From NCBI GenBank assembly GCA_020633295.1, contig JACKDW010000014.1, positions 164,471 to 228,470 of the forward strand: DNA of 64,000 nucleotides. The letters are read 5' to 3'. This document shows, one piece after another, positions 27,501 to 35,750 of the stretch. Numbering within the stretch: position 1 is the stretch's first letter; the number at the start of each line of letters is the position of its first letter. A program made the position numbers and the translations under genes. The notes beneath the pieces are model-generated. The model made no database searches. It saw only the letters and a list, made by a program, of their open reading frames with translations, and had not been told where the DNA came from. Origin of the DNA: Myxococcales bacterium. GTDB taxonomy: Bacteria > Myxococcota_A > Polyangia > Nannocystales > Nannocystaceae.

Positions 27501-29466
27501 CCGACTCGGCGGCGCGCGTCTCGTAGGTGCACAGCACCAGCAGCGCCGGCGCCGACGGGGGCGAGAGCACGTCGATCAGCAGCCGCGCGCTGTCGACGTC
27601 GCCGCTGTGGAGATCATCGATCGCCAGCACGGTCGGCCCGAGCTGCGAGACGCGCTGCAGCAGCTGCTTGAGCCCCGAGAACGCGACCTGCCGCGCGGTG
27701 CTCGCGTCGGTGATGCGCTCGACGGGCTCATCGGACTCGGGCAGCGCGTGGCTCAGCACCGGGAAGATCTGGCACAGCGCGGCGAGCTCGCGCTCGAGCG
27801 AGTCGAGGATCGCGCCGCGCTCGGCCCACGAGCACTGACGCAGCCGCGCCGCGAGGCCGTCGACGATCCCGTCGAGCGCGCGAAACGGCATCGACTCGCG
27901 CTCCGAGCAGCGCGACTCGAACACGTACACGTCCTCGAGCCCGCGCAGCGGGCCGAGGAACGCGTCCAGCAGCGCCGTCCGACCTGTCCCGGAGGCCCCG
28001 TGGATGTCGACCCACGCGGCGGTCCCCGTGGTGCTCTCCTCGAACGCGGTCTGCAGCACGCGCAGGTGCTGGTCGCGCCCCATCAGCACGATGTGCAGGC
28101 CCGTGTTCGGCGCGCCGTCGGCGAACAGCCGCCGCGTGTTCCGATTCGAACACCACGCGAGGATCGCCTGCGAGCCGGGCCGCTCCTCGGGCTCCCGGCT
28201 CATCAGCGCCGTCACGAGCGAGACGAGCTCGTCGTCGATGTCGAGGTTGTGGGCCGCGAGCGGGATCGGGTCCTCGTACTGCTTGTTGAGGAGGATCTCC
28301 ATGACGCCGCCCGAGAACGGCAGCTGCCCCGAGAGCACCTCGTAGAGCATCACGCCGACGGCGTACCAGTCGCTCGCCGGCGTCGCGTGCTGACCGGCGG
28401 CCTGCTCGGGCGACATGTACGCGGGCGTCCCCTGCACGAAGCCGGTGTTCGTGATCAGCGTCCCCCGCCGCACGTCGCGCGCGAGCCCGAAGTCGAGGAT
28501 CACGAGGCGCCCCTCCGGCGTGATCAGGACGTTGTGCGGCTTGAGATCGCGGTGCACGCGGTGGGCCCGGTGAATCGCGTGCACCCCGTGCACGAGCTGC
28601 CGCAGCGCGTCGCGCAGCGGCTGGTCGTCGTGTTGACTGCGGTCGGCCAGCGCGGAGTAGAAGTCGACGCCCGGCACGTACTCCATCGTGAAGAAGCAGA
28701 GGTCGTTGTCGACGACGAGCTCGTACAGCGTGACGAGGTTCTGGTGCACGATGTCGGCCATGCGCCGAAACTCGCGCTTGAGCCGATAGACGTTCTCCGG
28801 CTCGACGTCGAACAGCATCTTGAGCGCGACGCGCTGGCCGGTGCGGGTGTCGAGCGCCTCGAACACCTGCCCCATGCCGCCCTCGCCGAGGCGCCGGACG
28901 ATCCGGTACTCGCCGAGTCGCCCGCTCATCGCGGGCAGGCGCACGGTGTCGGCCTTCCCGAGCAGGCGCGCCTCGAACGAGTCCTCGGCCGCGAGCTCGC
29001 GCGCCGCGGCGTCGCCCCTCGTCTCGCGCCCCGCGGCCGCGCGCTCGACGGACGCGATGTCCACCGGGTCGAGCTCGATCGACTCGATCGGCTCGAGCTC
29101 CACGGGCTCGACCTCGAGCTCCACGGGCTCGACCTCGAGCTCCACGGGCTCGACCTCGAGCGACTCGAGCTCCACGGGCTCGACCTCGATCGGCTCGAGC
29201 TCGACCGACTCGATCGCCAGCGGCTCGAGCTCGACCGACTCGACCGTCCGCTCGCGGCGCGCGGCGCCGACGTCGGACGTACCCGTCCCTGTGGACCTAT
29301 GATCGTCCGGCGGATCGAGCGGGTCGAGCGGGTCCTCGATCACGATCTCGGTGTCGAGCTCGCCGTCGGGCGGATCGAGCGGGTCCTCGACGACGATCTC
29401 GATCTCGAGGCTCACGTCGGCCAGGCGCCCGGCTTTTCGCTCGCGCTCGGGGAGGTGGTCGGACAT
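24583..29466 (-). CDS. Giant Ser/Thr kinase with AAA-type ATPase and TPR-like region (PknK-like layout)
   Basis: 1627 residues. After a Glu/Asp/Val/Leu-rich leader with repeated EPVELE units (residues about 78-135), a complete kinase domain spans about 185-455 (GEGGMGQVFEA, VALKML, HRDLKPHNVLI, DFGLA, GTPAYMSPE). Next is an ATPase domain of the AAA-16/PknK kind (P-loop GASGTGRTALLDAF near 490, Walker B VLAIDDLHSG), then about 900 residues of helical repeats, and a C-terminal region with no family I can name (LFLGINPSESRR, VVHISASEPSR). The last part may be a CHAT-like domain, given ASEPSRVTPEP and the terminal GCGYEQAYELGCNQMALMG. It is probably a signalling hub that senses through its repeats. 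No membrane segment. Confidence 0.85.
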   Translation of the reverse strand: MSDHLPERERKAGRLADVSLEIEIVVEDPLDPPDGELDTEIVIEDPLDPLDPPDDHRSTGTGTSDVGAARRERTVESVELEPLAIESVELEPIEVEPVELESLEVEPVELEVEPVELEVEPVELEPIESIELDPVDIASVERAAAGRETRGDAAARELAAEDSFEARLLGKADTVRLPAMSGRLGEYRIVRRLGEGGMGQVFEALDTRTGQRVALKMLFDVEPENVYRLKREFRRMADIVHQNLVTLYELVVDNDLCFFTMEYVPGVDFYSALADRSQHDDQPLRDALRQLVHGVHAIHRAHRVHRDLKPHNVLITPEGRLVILDFGLARDVRRGTLITNTGFVQGTPAYMSPEQAAGQHATPASDWYAVGVMLYEVLSGQLPFSGGVMEILLNKQYEDPIPLAAHNLDIDDELVSLVTALMSREPEERPGSQAILAWCSNRNTRRLFADGAPNTGLHIVLMGRDQHLRVLQTAFEESTTGTAAWVDIHGASGTGRTALLDAFLGPLRGLEDVYVFESRCSERESMPFRALDGIVDGLAARLRQCSWAERGAILDSLERELAALCQIFPVLSHALPESDEPVERITDASTARQVAFSGLKQLLQRVSQLGPTVLAIDDLHSGDVDSARLLIDVLSPPSAPALLVLCTYETRAAESAPSLRELAHLRSVSAMRCSYYAVETGALDEPQAAELAARLMGVEPGAGTRARARAIATASGGNPMLIKALSRESALALFQHYGDNSSTIKLDPGVLIAELVDTLLRDLHPDSLELLRLIAVSRGLLELEVAATAMHDASALRTLLTQLRSSRLLKPIEIKGRRAVKLYHQSFCRVIVDQLTPEERREHHVRLAEALLEHDLDEPERLAYHYSRSDDLDQAAEYAAQGAQAAEQSLAFDRAAELYRLAIRCRPDYSSYHRRCAAVLVLAGRSVEAAEHYLAAGELAGKGSAHELRIAAAEQYLISGDVQRGVEVAHPLLEEYGLSLPRDADAAQRSFLASLEELRARGLAHSERSEFELHRRDIDRLELAWVMGRGLVLNDPTRGGDFITRATLLALETGEPRRLARCLALMSLVARGHDERLTEECLARAEALARELRYDYGVGLASICRGVFLRVAGSWNAALHELDFGVNYLRERCVGCHWEYGLALRSILGSLEALGEIRSLDHQLQVFLQRAQEGGNPLVQAMAAIMSAIPLLASGRVASARERVRSTASLLGSTGFNVQQLQALKIEVMCELYEQRPEVALALLRAAWTRIESAGFFRLATRRTEVLLLRARTVVAVLAARGARADAALEETLAADLARLDAESAAYVEPLIEFVRAGHHAIRGDRDLMLISTEHALAGFEAAEMKLMCACARWCLGQWIEGEHGDAMIREARAFMSMQQIADPERWVELHAPGLTLRSAATLGGDAEPPDPREEASPLAPPPASATGQPEELARGPTSVLFLGINPSESRRLALEYEIVEVERILESASRIDQLEIYAEWAVAAEDLQEHLLRHWPTVVHISASEPSRVTPEPAAAGGAGRRRGEFTIPALAGTFRLFASTTRCVIVDRGDVDALAPAVAEHIEFVIGIVPNTDDAAIAAFSTGFYRALAFGCGYEQAYELGCNQMALMGHTERAPVLHRRGAARG
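29086..29261. repeat. Coding repeat, 21-base units in the kinase leader
   Basis: Tandem CACGGGCTCGACCTCGAGCTC-type units encode EPVELEV repeats near the N-terminus of the giant kinase. Several copies are nearly identical, as in recent slippage or unequal exchange. Confidence 0.75.
29282..29299. repeat. Dispersed 18-bp interrupted palindrome, weak copy
   Basis: CCCGTCC-CTGT-GGACCTA; GTCC/GGAC complementary. In the kinase leader. Confidence 0.35.
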
Positions 29467-29689
29467 CGGACAGGCTGTCGTGGCGCGGCCCCAGGATATC
29501 GAACCGCGCGCGCCTTCGGTGCTCGCCTTCGCACGCGTCGGCCTCGCCGCCGCGCGAAGTCGCGGTCACGCGCGCGCCGTCGCGGCCGCGACGCGCGCGA
29601 GCGTCGGCGCGGCCGGCGGCACGATCGTGGCACCGACGCTCCGCGCGGCGAGAACCACGGCCGAGATCCACGGCTTGAGCGCGCGGCGC

Positions 29690-29829
29690 CGACTTGCTCG
29701 ACAACCTCGGCACCGTCTTCAACGCGCAGGGCGATCACGACGCGGCGAAGCGCTACTTCGAGCGCGCGGTCGAGCTGCGGGAGCAGGCGCTCGGCGACGA
29801 CCACGGCGCGGCTCACGTCGCGCGCGGCG
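29690..29829 (+). pseudogene. Remnant of a TPR protein
   Basis: In the 440-base gap between two minus-strand genes, the + strand encodes LLDNLGTVFNAQGDHDAAKRYFERAVELREQALGDDH (quoted in parts: LDNLGTVFNAQGDHDAAKRY, then FERAVELREQALGDDH). That is one full tetratricopeptide unit of the NPHTP/Kinesin-light-chain-like type common in myxobacterial kinase tails. No start codon with a ribosome site, no partner repeats before it, and the frame degrades after the unit. It is the fossil of a larger gene. The rest of the gap (29467-29689, 29868-29906) shows nothing. Confidence 0.65.
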
Positions 29830-29849
29830 TCGGTCGAGCGCCGCACATA

Positions 29850-29867
29850 CATGCTCATTCGAACATG
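29850..29867. repeat. Dispersed 18-bp palindrome, intergenic copy
   Basis: CATGCTC-ATTC-GAACATG, CATG at both ends, directly after the TPR remnant and 40 bases from the end of the next gene. Confidence 0.5.
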
Positions 29868-29906
29868 TTCATGGAGCGTCGCGCGCTCGCAGCGAGCGCG
29901 CGGGGC

Positions 29907-32732
29907 TCAGCCCACGCCGCCGGGCGCCGGCTCCGACGGGCCGGTCTGCACGGTCGCGCCGGCGAGCTTCGGGTCCGCACGGATCTCGCCGAGCTCGACG
30001 TCGCGCCCGCCCTCGACCACGAAGGGGCGGATCGCCAGCGGCGCGGGCACGTCGGGCCGCAGGATCATCAGCACGCGCGGGCCGCTGCCCGCCGACAGCT
30101 CGAACCGGCCGTCCTCGTCGGTCACGGGGTCCTCGTGCGCGCCCGAGCGCGTGATCGAGACGCTCTGGCCGTCGCCCTCGCCGAGCATCAGCCGCGCGCC
30201 GGCGATCGGCGCGCCGTCCTCGTCGACCACGGTCCCCCGCACGCGCACGAAGGGCGTGAGGTCGACGCGCAGCGACGTGGTCTCGCCGCCGGCGACGACG
30301 ACCGAGCTCGTCGCGCTCCCACGCGCGGTGCTGACCGCGACCGTGTAGGCGCCGGGCTCGAGCCGCTCGGCCGCGAAGCGCCCGCCGCTGACACGCGCGG
30401 TCCGCTGGCTCGGCCCGCTCACGACCGCGGTCGCCGGGTCGGTGAGCGGCGTTCCGTCCATGGTCACCTGGCCCTCGATCGTCGCCAGCGGCGCGAGCTC
30501 GAGCGCGACCTCCTGGCCCGGGCGCACGCCCTCGGCCGTCGAGCGCTCGCCGCCCCCCTCGGCGCGCACGCTGTACTCGCCGTCGCGGAGCCCGGTGAAC
30601 GCGAAGCGCCCGTCGTCGTCGGTCAGCGCGGGCGGCAGCTCGCGCGAGCCGCCGGCGCCCGCCCCGGTCGAGATCATCATCACCATCGAGCTGCTCGATT
30701 GGACACCTTCGTCGGGCTCGTGAACGTCGAGGCTCGGCGGCGCCAGCGTGGCCGTGACCCACACGTCCGGCGCCGGCTCGCCGTCGCCCGTGCGCACGAC
30801 CCCCTCGATCACGCCGTCGCGGGCCTCGACCACCAGCGAGAGCCCCCGCCGGCGCTCGCCGTCGGCGAGCGTGAGCGCGCGCGGCTTCATCGGCCGCGCG
30901 GGGTCCTCGGGGCTCGCCCACGCGAGCGGGCCGCCGCCGAGCTCGAGCGCCGCGAGCTCGTAGTCGCCGGCCTCGAGCCCCGCGAGCTCGAAGCTGCCGT
31001 CCTCCGCGACCGGCACGCTGCGCGCCCCCATGTCGCGACCGTTGATCACCAGCGTCGCGCGCACGCCTGGCGCCTGGGCCGGCTTGAGCGAGACCAACGC
31101 GTCGGCGACGGGCTGCCCGCGCGCGTCCGTGACGACGCCCGAGACGCGCGCGCGCTCCTCGAGCGCGATCACGACGTCCTCGGCGCCTTCCTCCCGGACC
31201 ATGACGTCGATCGCGCCCGCGCGGCCGTCGGCGGCCTGGGCTCGCAGCGTCAGCGCGCCCGCCTCGACCGGCCCGAACTCAAACGCGCCGTCCTCGTCCG
31301 ACAGCACGCGCGTGAAGTTGAGCGCCTTGCTCGCCACGCCGAAGCCCCCGGCCACGGAGACGCCGAGCGCCGCGGGCGAGAGCTCCTGGGTGATCTCGGC
31401 GACCACCGGCGGCTCGACGCGCCCGCGGACGAACCGGCCGGCGTCGAGCTCGAGCACGATGTCGTCCTGGTCGCCGTCGACCGTGCGCGACTCGCCGCCG
31501 AGCGAGCGCAGGTACCCGCGCGCGCTGGCCCGCAGCGTGACGGGGCCCGCGAGCACCCCGTGCAGCGTGAACGCGCCCTGCTCGTCGGTCGTCGTCCGCG
31601 GCTCGAACGGGCCCGCGGCCGCGGCCACGACCGACGCCCCCGCGACCCCGCGCGAGCTGTCCCCGCGGACAACCACGCGCCCGCGCAGCGTGTGAGCGTC
31701 GTCGACGACCACGCGCACGCCCGCGCGCTGCTCGGCGACCGCGAGCGCGACCGTCGTCGGCGTGCCGCTCGCGCGCCCGGCCGCCGTCGCGTAGAGGAGA
31801 ATTGTCCCTGGGGACAGGCCACGCAGGCGGAAGCGGCCCTCGCCGTCCGCGACCACCGCCCCGCCGGACTCGGTGAAGGAGCCGCGCTGCCCGCCCGGCA
31901 GCGCCACGCCGCGCTCGCGCGCGTGCTGCACCCGCGCGCCCGGGACCGGCGCGCCGCGCTGCGTCACGACCACGCCCTCGATCACCGCCATCGGCGTCAG
32001 CGCGTAGTCCCGCGCCAGCGGCCCGCCCAGCTCGAGCGTGCGGTGCACGGGCGCGTAGTCCTCGTGCAGCACGCTCACGCGGTAACGACCCGCGGCGGCC
32101 TGCAGCGCGTAGCGCCCGTCCTCGCGCGACAGCGTCGCGTAGCTGTCGCGCGCGCGCAGGCGCGTGATGCCCTCGGCCGGCGTCAGGCGGACGATCGCGC
32201 CCTCGACGACGCCGCCGGTCATGTCCGTGATCACGCCGGACAGCGCGTGCCCGCCCGCCCGCAGCGTGAGGTCGAGCCCCGCGTTCTCGGCCTTCGCGCG
32301 CAGCGTCACGACCCGCGCCGCCGCAGTCAGGAAGCCCGGCGCCGAGGCGGCCAGCGCGTAGCGCCCGGCGAGCGCGTCAGCGACGCGCCAGCGACCGTCG
32401 GCGTCGGCGACCGCGACGATCGGCGTCGCGCCCTCGTCCTCGTCCTCGTCCTCGCCGCCCTCGAGCGCCGTCAACGTGACGATCGCGCCCGCGAGCGCGC
32501 CGCGGCCCTCCCCGTTGACCTGTCCTGAAGCGCTGGTGAGAGCCGTCGCGGTCGACGGCCGAGACCCGCGCGGCGGCGGCCCGACGCGGGGGGTCACGAG
32601 CGCGCTCGAGCCTCGCGCCGCGCTGCGGGTCTGCGCCGCGTCGCCGCCCCCGCGCCGGGTGCTGAGCTGGAACGCGATGAACAGCGCGGTGACCAGGACG
32701 ATCAGCCCGATCAGGGCCTTGCGAGACGACAT
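29907..32732 (-). CDS. Membrane-anchored protein of repeated carboxypeptidase-regulatory-like domains
   Basis: 941 residues. One N-terminal transmembrane helix (ALIGLIVLVTALFIAF) followed by an Arg/Gly linker, so the rest is periplasmic. From about residue 65 it is a string of some nine beta-sandwich repeats of the CarboxypepD_reg type, each with the pattern G.V.D..G.PV.GA.V......T..DG.F...L..G.Y.L.A, for example GVVTDARGQPVADALVSL and GTVVDEDGAPIAGARLML. GGAGG is six bases before ATG 32732. Function unknown; similar chains occur in cell-surface structural proteins. Four copies of the dispersed palindrome fall within the gene or at its edge (30690, 31656, 31801, 29850). Confidence 0.8.
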   Translation of the reverse strand: MSSRKALIGLIVLVTALFIAFQLSTRRGGGDAAQTRSAARGSSALVTPRVGPPPRGSRPSTATALTSASGQVNGEGRGALAGAIVTLTALEGGEDEDEDEGATPIVAVADADGRWRVADALAGRYALAASAPGFLTAAARVVTLRAKAENAGLDLTLRAGGHALSGVITDMTGGVVEGAIVRLTPAEGITRLRARDSYATLSREDGRYALQAAAGRYRVSVLHEDYAPVHRTLELGGPLARDYALTPMAVIEGVVVTQRGAPVPGARVQHARERGVALPGGQRGSFTESGGAVVADGEGRFRLRGLSPGTILLYATAAGRASGTPTTVALAVAEQRAGVRVVVDDAHTLRGRVVVRGDSSRGVAGASVVAAAAGPFEPRTTTDEQGAFTLHGVLAGPVTLRASARGYLRSLGGESRTVDGDQDDIVLELDAGRFVRGRVEPPVVAEITQELSPAALGVSVAGGFGVASKALNFTRVLSDEDGAFEFGPVEAGALTLRAQAADGRAGAIDVMVREEGAEDVVIALEERARVSGVVTDARGQPVADALVSLKPAQAPGVRATLVINGRDMGARSVPVAEDGSFELAGLEAGDYELAALELGGGPLAWASPEDPARPMKPRALTLADGERRRGLSLVVEARDGVIEGVVRTGDGEPAPDVWVTATLAPPSLDVHEPDEGVQSSSSMVMMISTGAGAGGSRELPPALTDDDGRFAFTGLRDGEYSVRAEGGGERSTAEGVRPGQEVALELAPLATIEGQVTMDGTPLTDPATAVVSGPSQRTARVSGGRFAAERLEPGAYTVAVSTARGSATSSVVVAGGETTSLRVDLTPFVRVRGTVVDEDGAPIAGARLMLGEGDGQSVSITRSGAHEDPVTDEDGRFELSAGSGPRVLMILRPDVPAPLAIRPFVVEGGRDVELGEIRADPKLAGATVQTGPSEPAPGGVG
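30690..30707. repeat. Dispersed 18-bp interrupted palindrome
   Basis: GCTGCTC-GATT-GGACACC, inside the repeat-protein gene. Confidence 0.35.
31656..31673. repeat. Dispersed 18-bp palindrome, exact TGTCC/GGACA core
   Basis: GCTGTCC-CCGC-GGACAAC. The ten core bases fit the consensus without mismatch. Confidence 0.5.
31801..31818. repeat. Dispersed 18-bp palindrome, exact TGTCC/GGACA core
   Basis: ATTGTCC-CTGG-GGACAGG, 145 bases from the copy at 31656, in the same gene. Confidence 0.55.
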
Positions 32733-32935
32733 GCAGAACCTCCGGGGACGTGGCCAGGCGCCGATTCCCGGACCCAACCTTGCACCAGCACCGGTGATTC
32801 CGTCATTCGCCGCGCGCCGCCGTGAAGAACTTCACGACGCGCGGAGACCCTACAGACGCGGAGGCCGTCCGCGCGCCGGCGAGGACGTCCTCGCGGCGCG
32901 ACGGTGCGGCGCGCTCCTCGATGATGTCCCGAGGG

Positions 32936-34939
32936 TCAGGCCGTCGGCACCGCGCTGACGCGCATCACCGGGTCGCCGTAGATCACGGGGCGCGGCTCCG
33001 GGTCGGCGAGGTCGAGGCGCGAGACCAGGATCATCGGCATGTCGCGGATCCCCGCCAGCTCGGCCCGCAGGCGCCGCGGCGACAGGCGCATGCTGGGCTC
33101 GGCGTGCAGCGCGTGCGCGAGCACCTGATCGAGCCGCGGGTCGAGATCGGGCTGGAACGCCGAGGGCGGCTGCATGGTGCTCGCCACCGGGCGCCCGGTC
33201 AGGCAGCGGTACATCACCGCCGCGAGCGCGAACAGATCGCTGGCCTGCCCCGGCTCGCCGCCGGCGAGCACCTCGGGCGCCGTGTAGCCGTGGTTGGCCG
33301 CGCGCACCGAGAGCCGGCGATAGCTCGCGCACGGCATGAACCCGGGGACACCCAGCACCGGGCCGCGCTCGGTCAGCAGGATGTGGCGCGGGCTGACGCT
33401 GCGGTGCGTGACGCCGCCGGCGTGCAGCGTCGCGAGCCCGGCGAGCAGCGGCATGAACACCTCGAGCAGGCGCGGGAGGTCCATGCGCTCGCCCGGCGCG
33501 AGCGTGGACTCGAGCGGGAAGCCCGACAGCGGCTCGCACAGCACCCCGAACAGGCGCCCGTCGGTGAACCCGCCGCGGACCGCCTGCAGCGCGCGGTGCC
33601 GGACCTGCGTCGCCCGCTGCACGTCCTGATAGAAGCGCCGCTGCACGTGCTCACCCACCGTGCGGTGGAAGGCCGACACCGACACGGTGACCTGCTCGCG
33701 CGTCGCCCGGTCGTGGCACGACAGCAGCGTGCGCGCGCCGTCGCGCGCGAGCACCTCGGTGACCTCGAAGCGCGGCGGGACCATCGCGACCGAGCGGTCC
33801 TCGTGGGCGCAGCGCTCGAGCGCGTCCACGGCCGCGAGCGCGTCGCCGTCGGCGTGATCGACCAGCGCGAGGTTGAAGCGCGCGATCGTCTGGAACTCGC
33901 GCCCGCTCCCGCGCCGCAGCACGGACCGGAAGTAGCGGCGCGCCTCGAGCAGGCGCCCGCGCGCGAGCATCACGTTGCCCAGGCGCAGCAGCGTCTGCAG
34001 GTCGACCGGACCGAGCTGGCCCTGGGGCAAGTTCTCCAGCAGCAGCTCGAGCTCCTCGACGTTGCGCCCGAGCGCCGCGTCGACGGCGAGGTCGGCCCGC
34101 AGCGGCACGCCCGCGAGCGCGCGCTTGAGGTCCAGCGCCACGCGGTCGACCCCCGCGCGCGACGGCTCGGCCGGCGCGCTCCACAGCGTGCGGTGCAGGG
34201 CGTACAGCGCCCGCACCACGTCGCCCGAGTCCGACGGGCTGATGACCTCGATGCCGTGGCTCTCGCGCAGCTCCTCGGCCTCCGGCCCCGTCACGTAGGG
34301 CATCCACGCGAAGTGCTCGCGGCCGCGCCCGACGCGGTCGAGCAGCGCGAGGATCTGCGCGAAGTCGGGGTCGTCGATGTCGAAGCCGAGGAACAGGATC
34401 GTCTGGCTGCGCACGACCTCCTCGACGACCTCGAACAGCGCGGCGTCGGCTCGCATGCTGCGGGCCGTCGGCGGCGTCCGCAGGATGAAGCGCGAGTCGA
34501 GCGCGCGCAGCGAGGTGTTGTGCACATCGACGTGCGTGAGCACCTCGAGCGTCTGCCCGGTCGACGCGTACACCTCGCGGATCACGTCGGCGCAGGTCGT
34601 CGCGAAGCAAGCGCGCCAGGGCAGCACCGTCAGCAGCTCGGCCCCCGGGGCCAGGTGCTCGCGCTCGACCGAGCGACCGTCCTCGATCCCGCCCTGCAGC
34701 TCCGCGACCGCGCGCTCGCCCAGGTGGCGATGCACGTAGCTCAGCACGGTCCGCAGGCGACCCTGCTCGAGCAGGTCCTTGAGCTGCTGCCGGGCGTACG
34801 CCGGGCACAGCTCCACGAGCGCGCCGAGCATCTTGGCCCAGCCGGAGCGCCCGGCGAGCTTGCCGATCCCCGCGCCGCACCAGAGCACGCAGTCGCCCGC
34901 CTGGATGGCCTGGATGAGTTCGTACGGAATCGTGACCAT
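32936..34939 (-). CDS. SIR2-like / TPR / pseudokinase fusion
   Basis: 667 residues in three parts. Part 1 (about 1-250) is SIR2-like: LWCGAGIGKLAGRSGWAKML at the NAD-binding Gly loop, FATTCADVIREVY at the place of the usual TTNYD, and LFLGFDIDDPDF matching the LFxGYSxxDPDF end motif. Part 2 (about 285-385) is helical with TPR-like helices (QTLLRLGNVMLARGRLLEAR). Part 3 (about 395-660) has a protein-kinase fold but lacks catalytic residues: HRSVSPRHIL replaces HRDxKPxN, GVPGF replaces DFG, while GYTAPEVLAGG is kept. So it is a pseudokinase. SIR2-like domains of this kind are NAD-depleting effectors in several phage-defence systems; here several positions differ, so activity is uncertain. ATG 34939 preferred over TTG 35011. 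Confidence 0.75.
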   Translation of the reverse strand: MVTIPYELIQAIQAGDCVLWCGAGIGKLAGRSGWAKMLGALVELCPAYARQQLKDLLEQGRLRTVLSYVHRHLGERAVAELQGGIEDGRSVEREHLAPGAELLTVLPWRACFATTCADVIREVYASTGQTLEVLTHVDVHNTSLRALDSRFILRTPPTARSMRADAALFEVVEEVVRSQTILFLGFDIDDPDFAQILALLDRVGRGREHFAWMPYVTGPEAEELRESHGIEVISPSDSGDVVRALYALHRTLWSAPAEPSRAGVDRVALDLKRALAGVPLRADLAVDAALGRNVEELELLLENLPQGQLGPVDLQTLLRLGNVMLARGRLLEARRYFRSVLRRGSGREFQTIARFNLALVDHADGDALAAVDALERCAHEDRSVAMVPPRFEVTEVLARDGARTLLSCHDRATREQVTVSVSAFHRTVGEHVQRRFYQDVQRATQVRHRALQAVRGGFTDGRLFGVLCEPLSGFPLESTLAPGERMDLPRLLEVFMPLLAGLATLHAGGVTHRSVSPRHILLTERGPVLGVPGFMPCASYRRLSVRAANHGYTAPEVLAGGEPGQASDLFALAAVMYRCLTGRPVASTMQPPSAFQPDLDPRLDQVLAHALHAEPSMRLSPRRLRAELAGIRDMPMILVSRLDLADPEPRPVIYGDPVMRVSAVPTA

Positions 34940-35143
34940 GGGTTGCTTTGCCTCGCTTGCCGCCGTGGGCTGCCACCGCGTCAAACGCGCGGACCCTGGA
35001 CGGTCCACCAAGCGTCTCGCAACTCCCCGCGGGTAGCAAAATATCGGACATTATCCTACATGTGAGCACGCATTCGCGCGCCTGGTCGCGCGCCTGCAGG
35101 CGCGCCCGGTCGCGCCTCCGCAGGCGCCCGACGGCGCACGAGA

Positions 35144-35161
35144 CATGTCCCTTGGGTCAGC
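35144..35161. repeat. Dispersed 18-bp palindrome, intergenic copy
   Basis: CATGTCC-CTTG-GGTCAGC, one core mismatch, in the 233-base gap upstream of the SIR2 gene and downstream of the minus-strand C_GCAxxG_C_C gene. AT-rich AAAATATCGGACATTATCC at 35037-35055 in the same gap may be the SIR2-gene promoter. Confidence 0.5.
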
Positions 35162-35172
35162 GAGCCGGGCCG

Positions 35173-35691
35173 CTACGACGCGGCGCCCGGCTCGCCGCGC
35201 GGATCGAAGCGGGAGCCGTCGGACAGCGTCACCGGCGTGGCCGCGTGCTCGATCCCGTGCGCGCGCAGCAGCTCGTCGACCAGCTGGGCGACCTGCGCGA
35301 CCACCGAGGTGCAGAACTCGTGGCGCGCCGGTCCGTGGAAGTCGCCGTGCGGCGCCGTCATGTTGTTGCACACGAGGTCGGGGCTCTCGCCGCGCTCGAG
35401 CTCGGACCCCACGCGCTCCAGGTAGCGCCGCATCGCCGTCTTCAGCGCCGGCGTGACCGCGCCGATCGGGTCCGGGTCGCCGAGGAACTCGCCGAGCAGC
35501 AGCTGCCCCGCGACCACGGCGCCGCAGGTCCCCTGCCCGGTGATCCCGCCCCGGCGCAGGCTCTGGTACGCGGCGGTCGGGCGGTCGAAGGCCTCGGCCA
35601 GCGCGATGCCGCAGGAGCGGTGCGGGGTCGCGCTGCCCTCGTAGAGCACAAACGCCTTGCTGCGGATCGGACCGCGTCCAGAGATCGCCAT
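35173..35691 (-). CDS. C_GCAxxG_C_C family protein
   Basis: 172 residues. The family is defined by spaced cysteines around a GCAxxG motif. Here they are RSCGIAL, GTCGAVVAGQLLLGE (the motif itself), LVCNNM and EFCTSVV. Members are predicted redox-active and often accompany oxidoreductases; no biochemical role is established that I know of. Start ATG 35691 is chosen because CACACT lies seven bases upstream and no ribosome site supports the codon at 35739. Divergent from the M20 amidohydrolase, with only 59 bases between the two starts. Confidence 0.75.
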   Translation of the reverse strand: MAISGRGPIRSKAFVLYEGSATPHRSCGIALAEAFDRPTAAYQSLRRGGITGQGTCGAVVAGQLLLGEFLGDPDPIGAVTPALKTAMRRYLERVGSELERGESPDLVCNNMTAPHGDFHGPARHEFCTSVVAQVAQLVDELLRAHGIEHAATPVTLSDGSRFDPRGEPGAAS

Positions 35692-35698
35692 CGTCGCG

Positions 35699-35704
35699 AG
35701 TGTG
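35699..35704 (-). promoter_or_regulatory. -10-like hexamer CACACT, minus strand
   Basis: CACACT is seven bases before ATG 35691 on the minus strand. Weaker fit (no TA) but the same spacing as the other leaderless candidates. Confidence 0.3.
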
Positions 35705-35738
35705 CCACACGCGGCGGGCACGCCGAGCCGGCTTCGCA

Positions 35739-35744
35739 TACCCT
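35739..35744 (+). promoter_or_regulatory. -10-like hexamer TACCCT of a probable leaderless promoter
   Basis: TACCCT, six bases before ATG 35751. With 35699-35704 it forms a compact back-to-back promoter region of 59 bases. Confidence 0.45.
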
Positions 35745-35750
35745 GGGGCC

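Noticed and set aside
28136..28153. GTGTTC-CGATTC-GAACAC palindrome as another copy of the 18-bp element
   Set aside because: Arms TGTTC/GAACA are six, not four, bases apart and do not share the TGTCC core; kept apart from the family.
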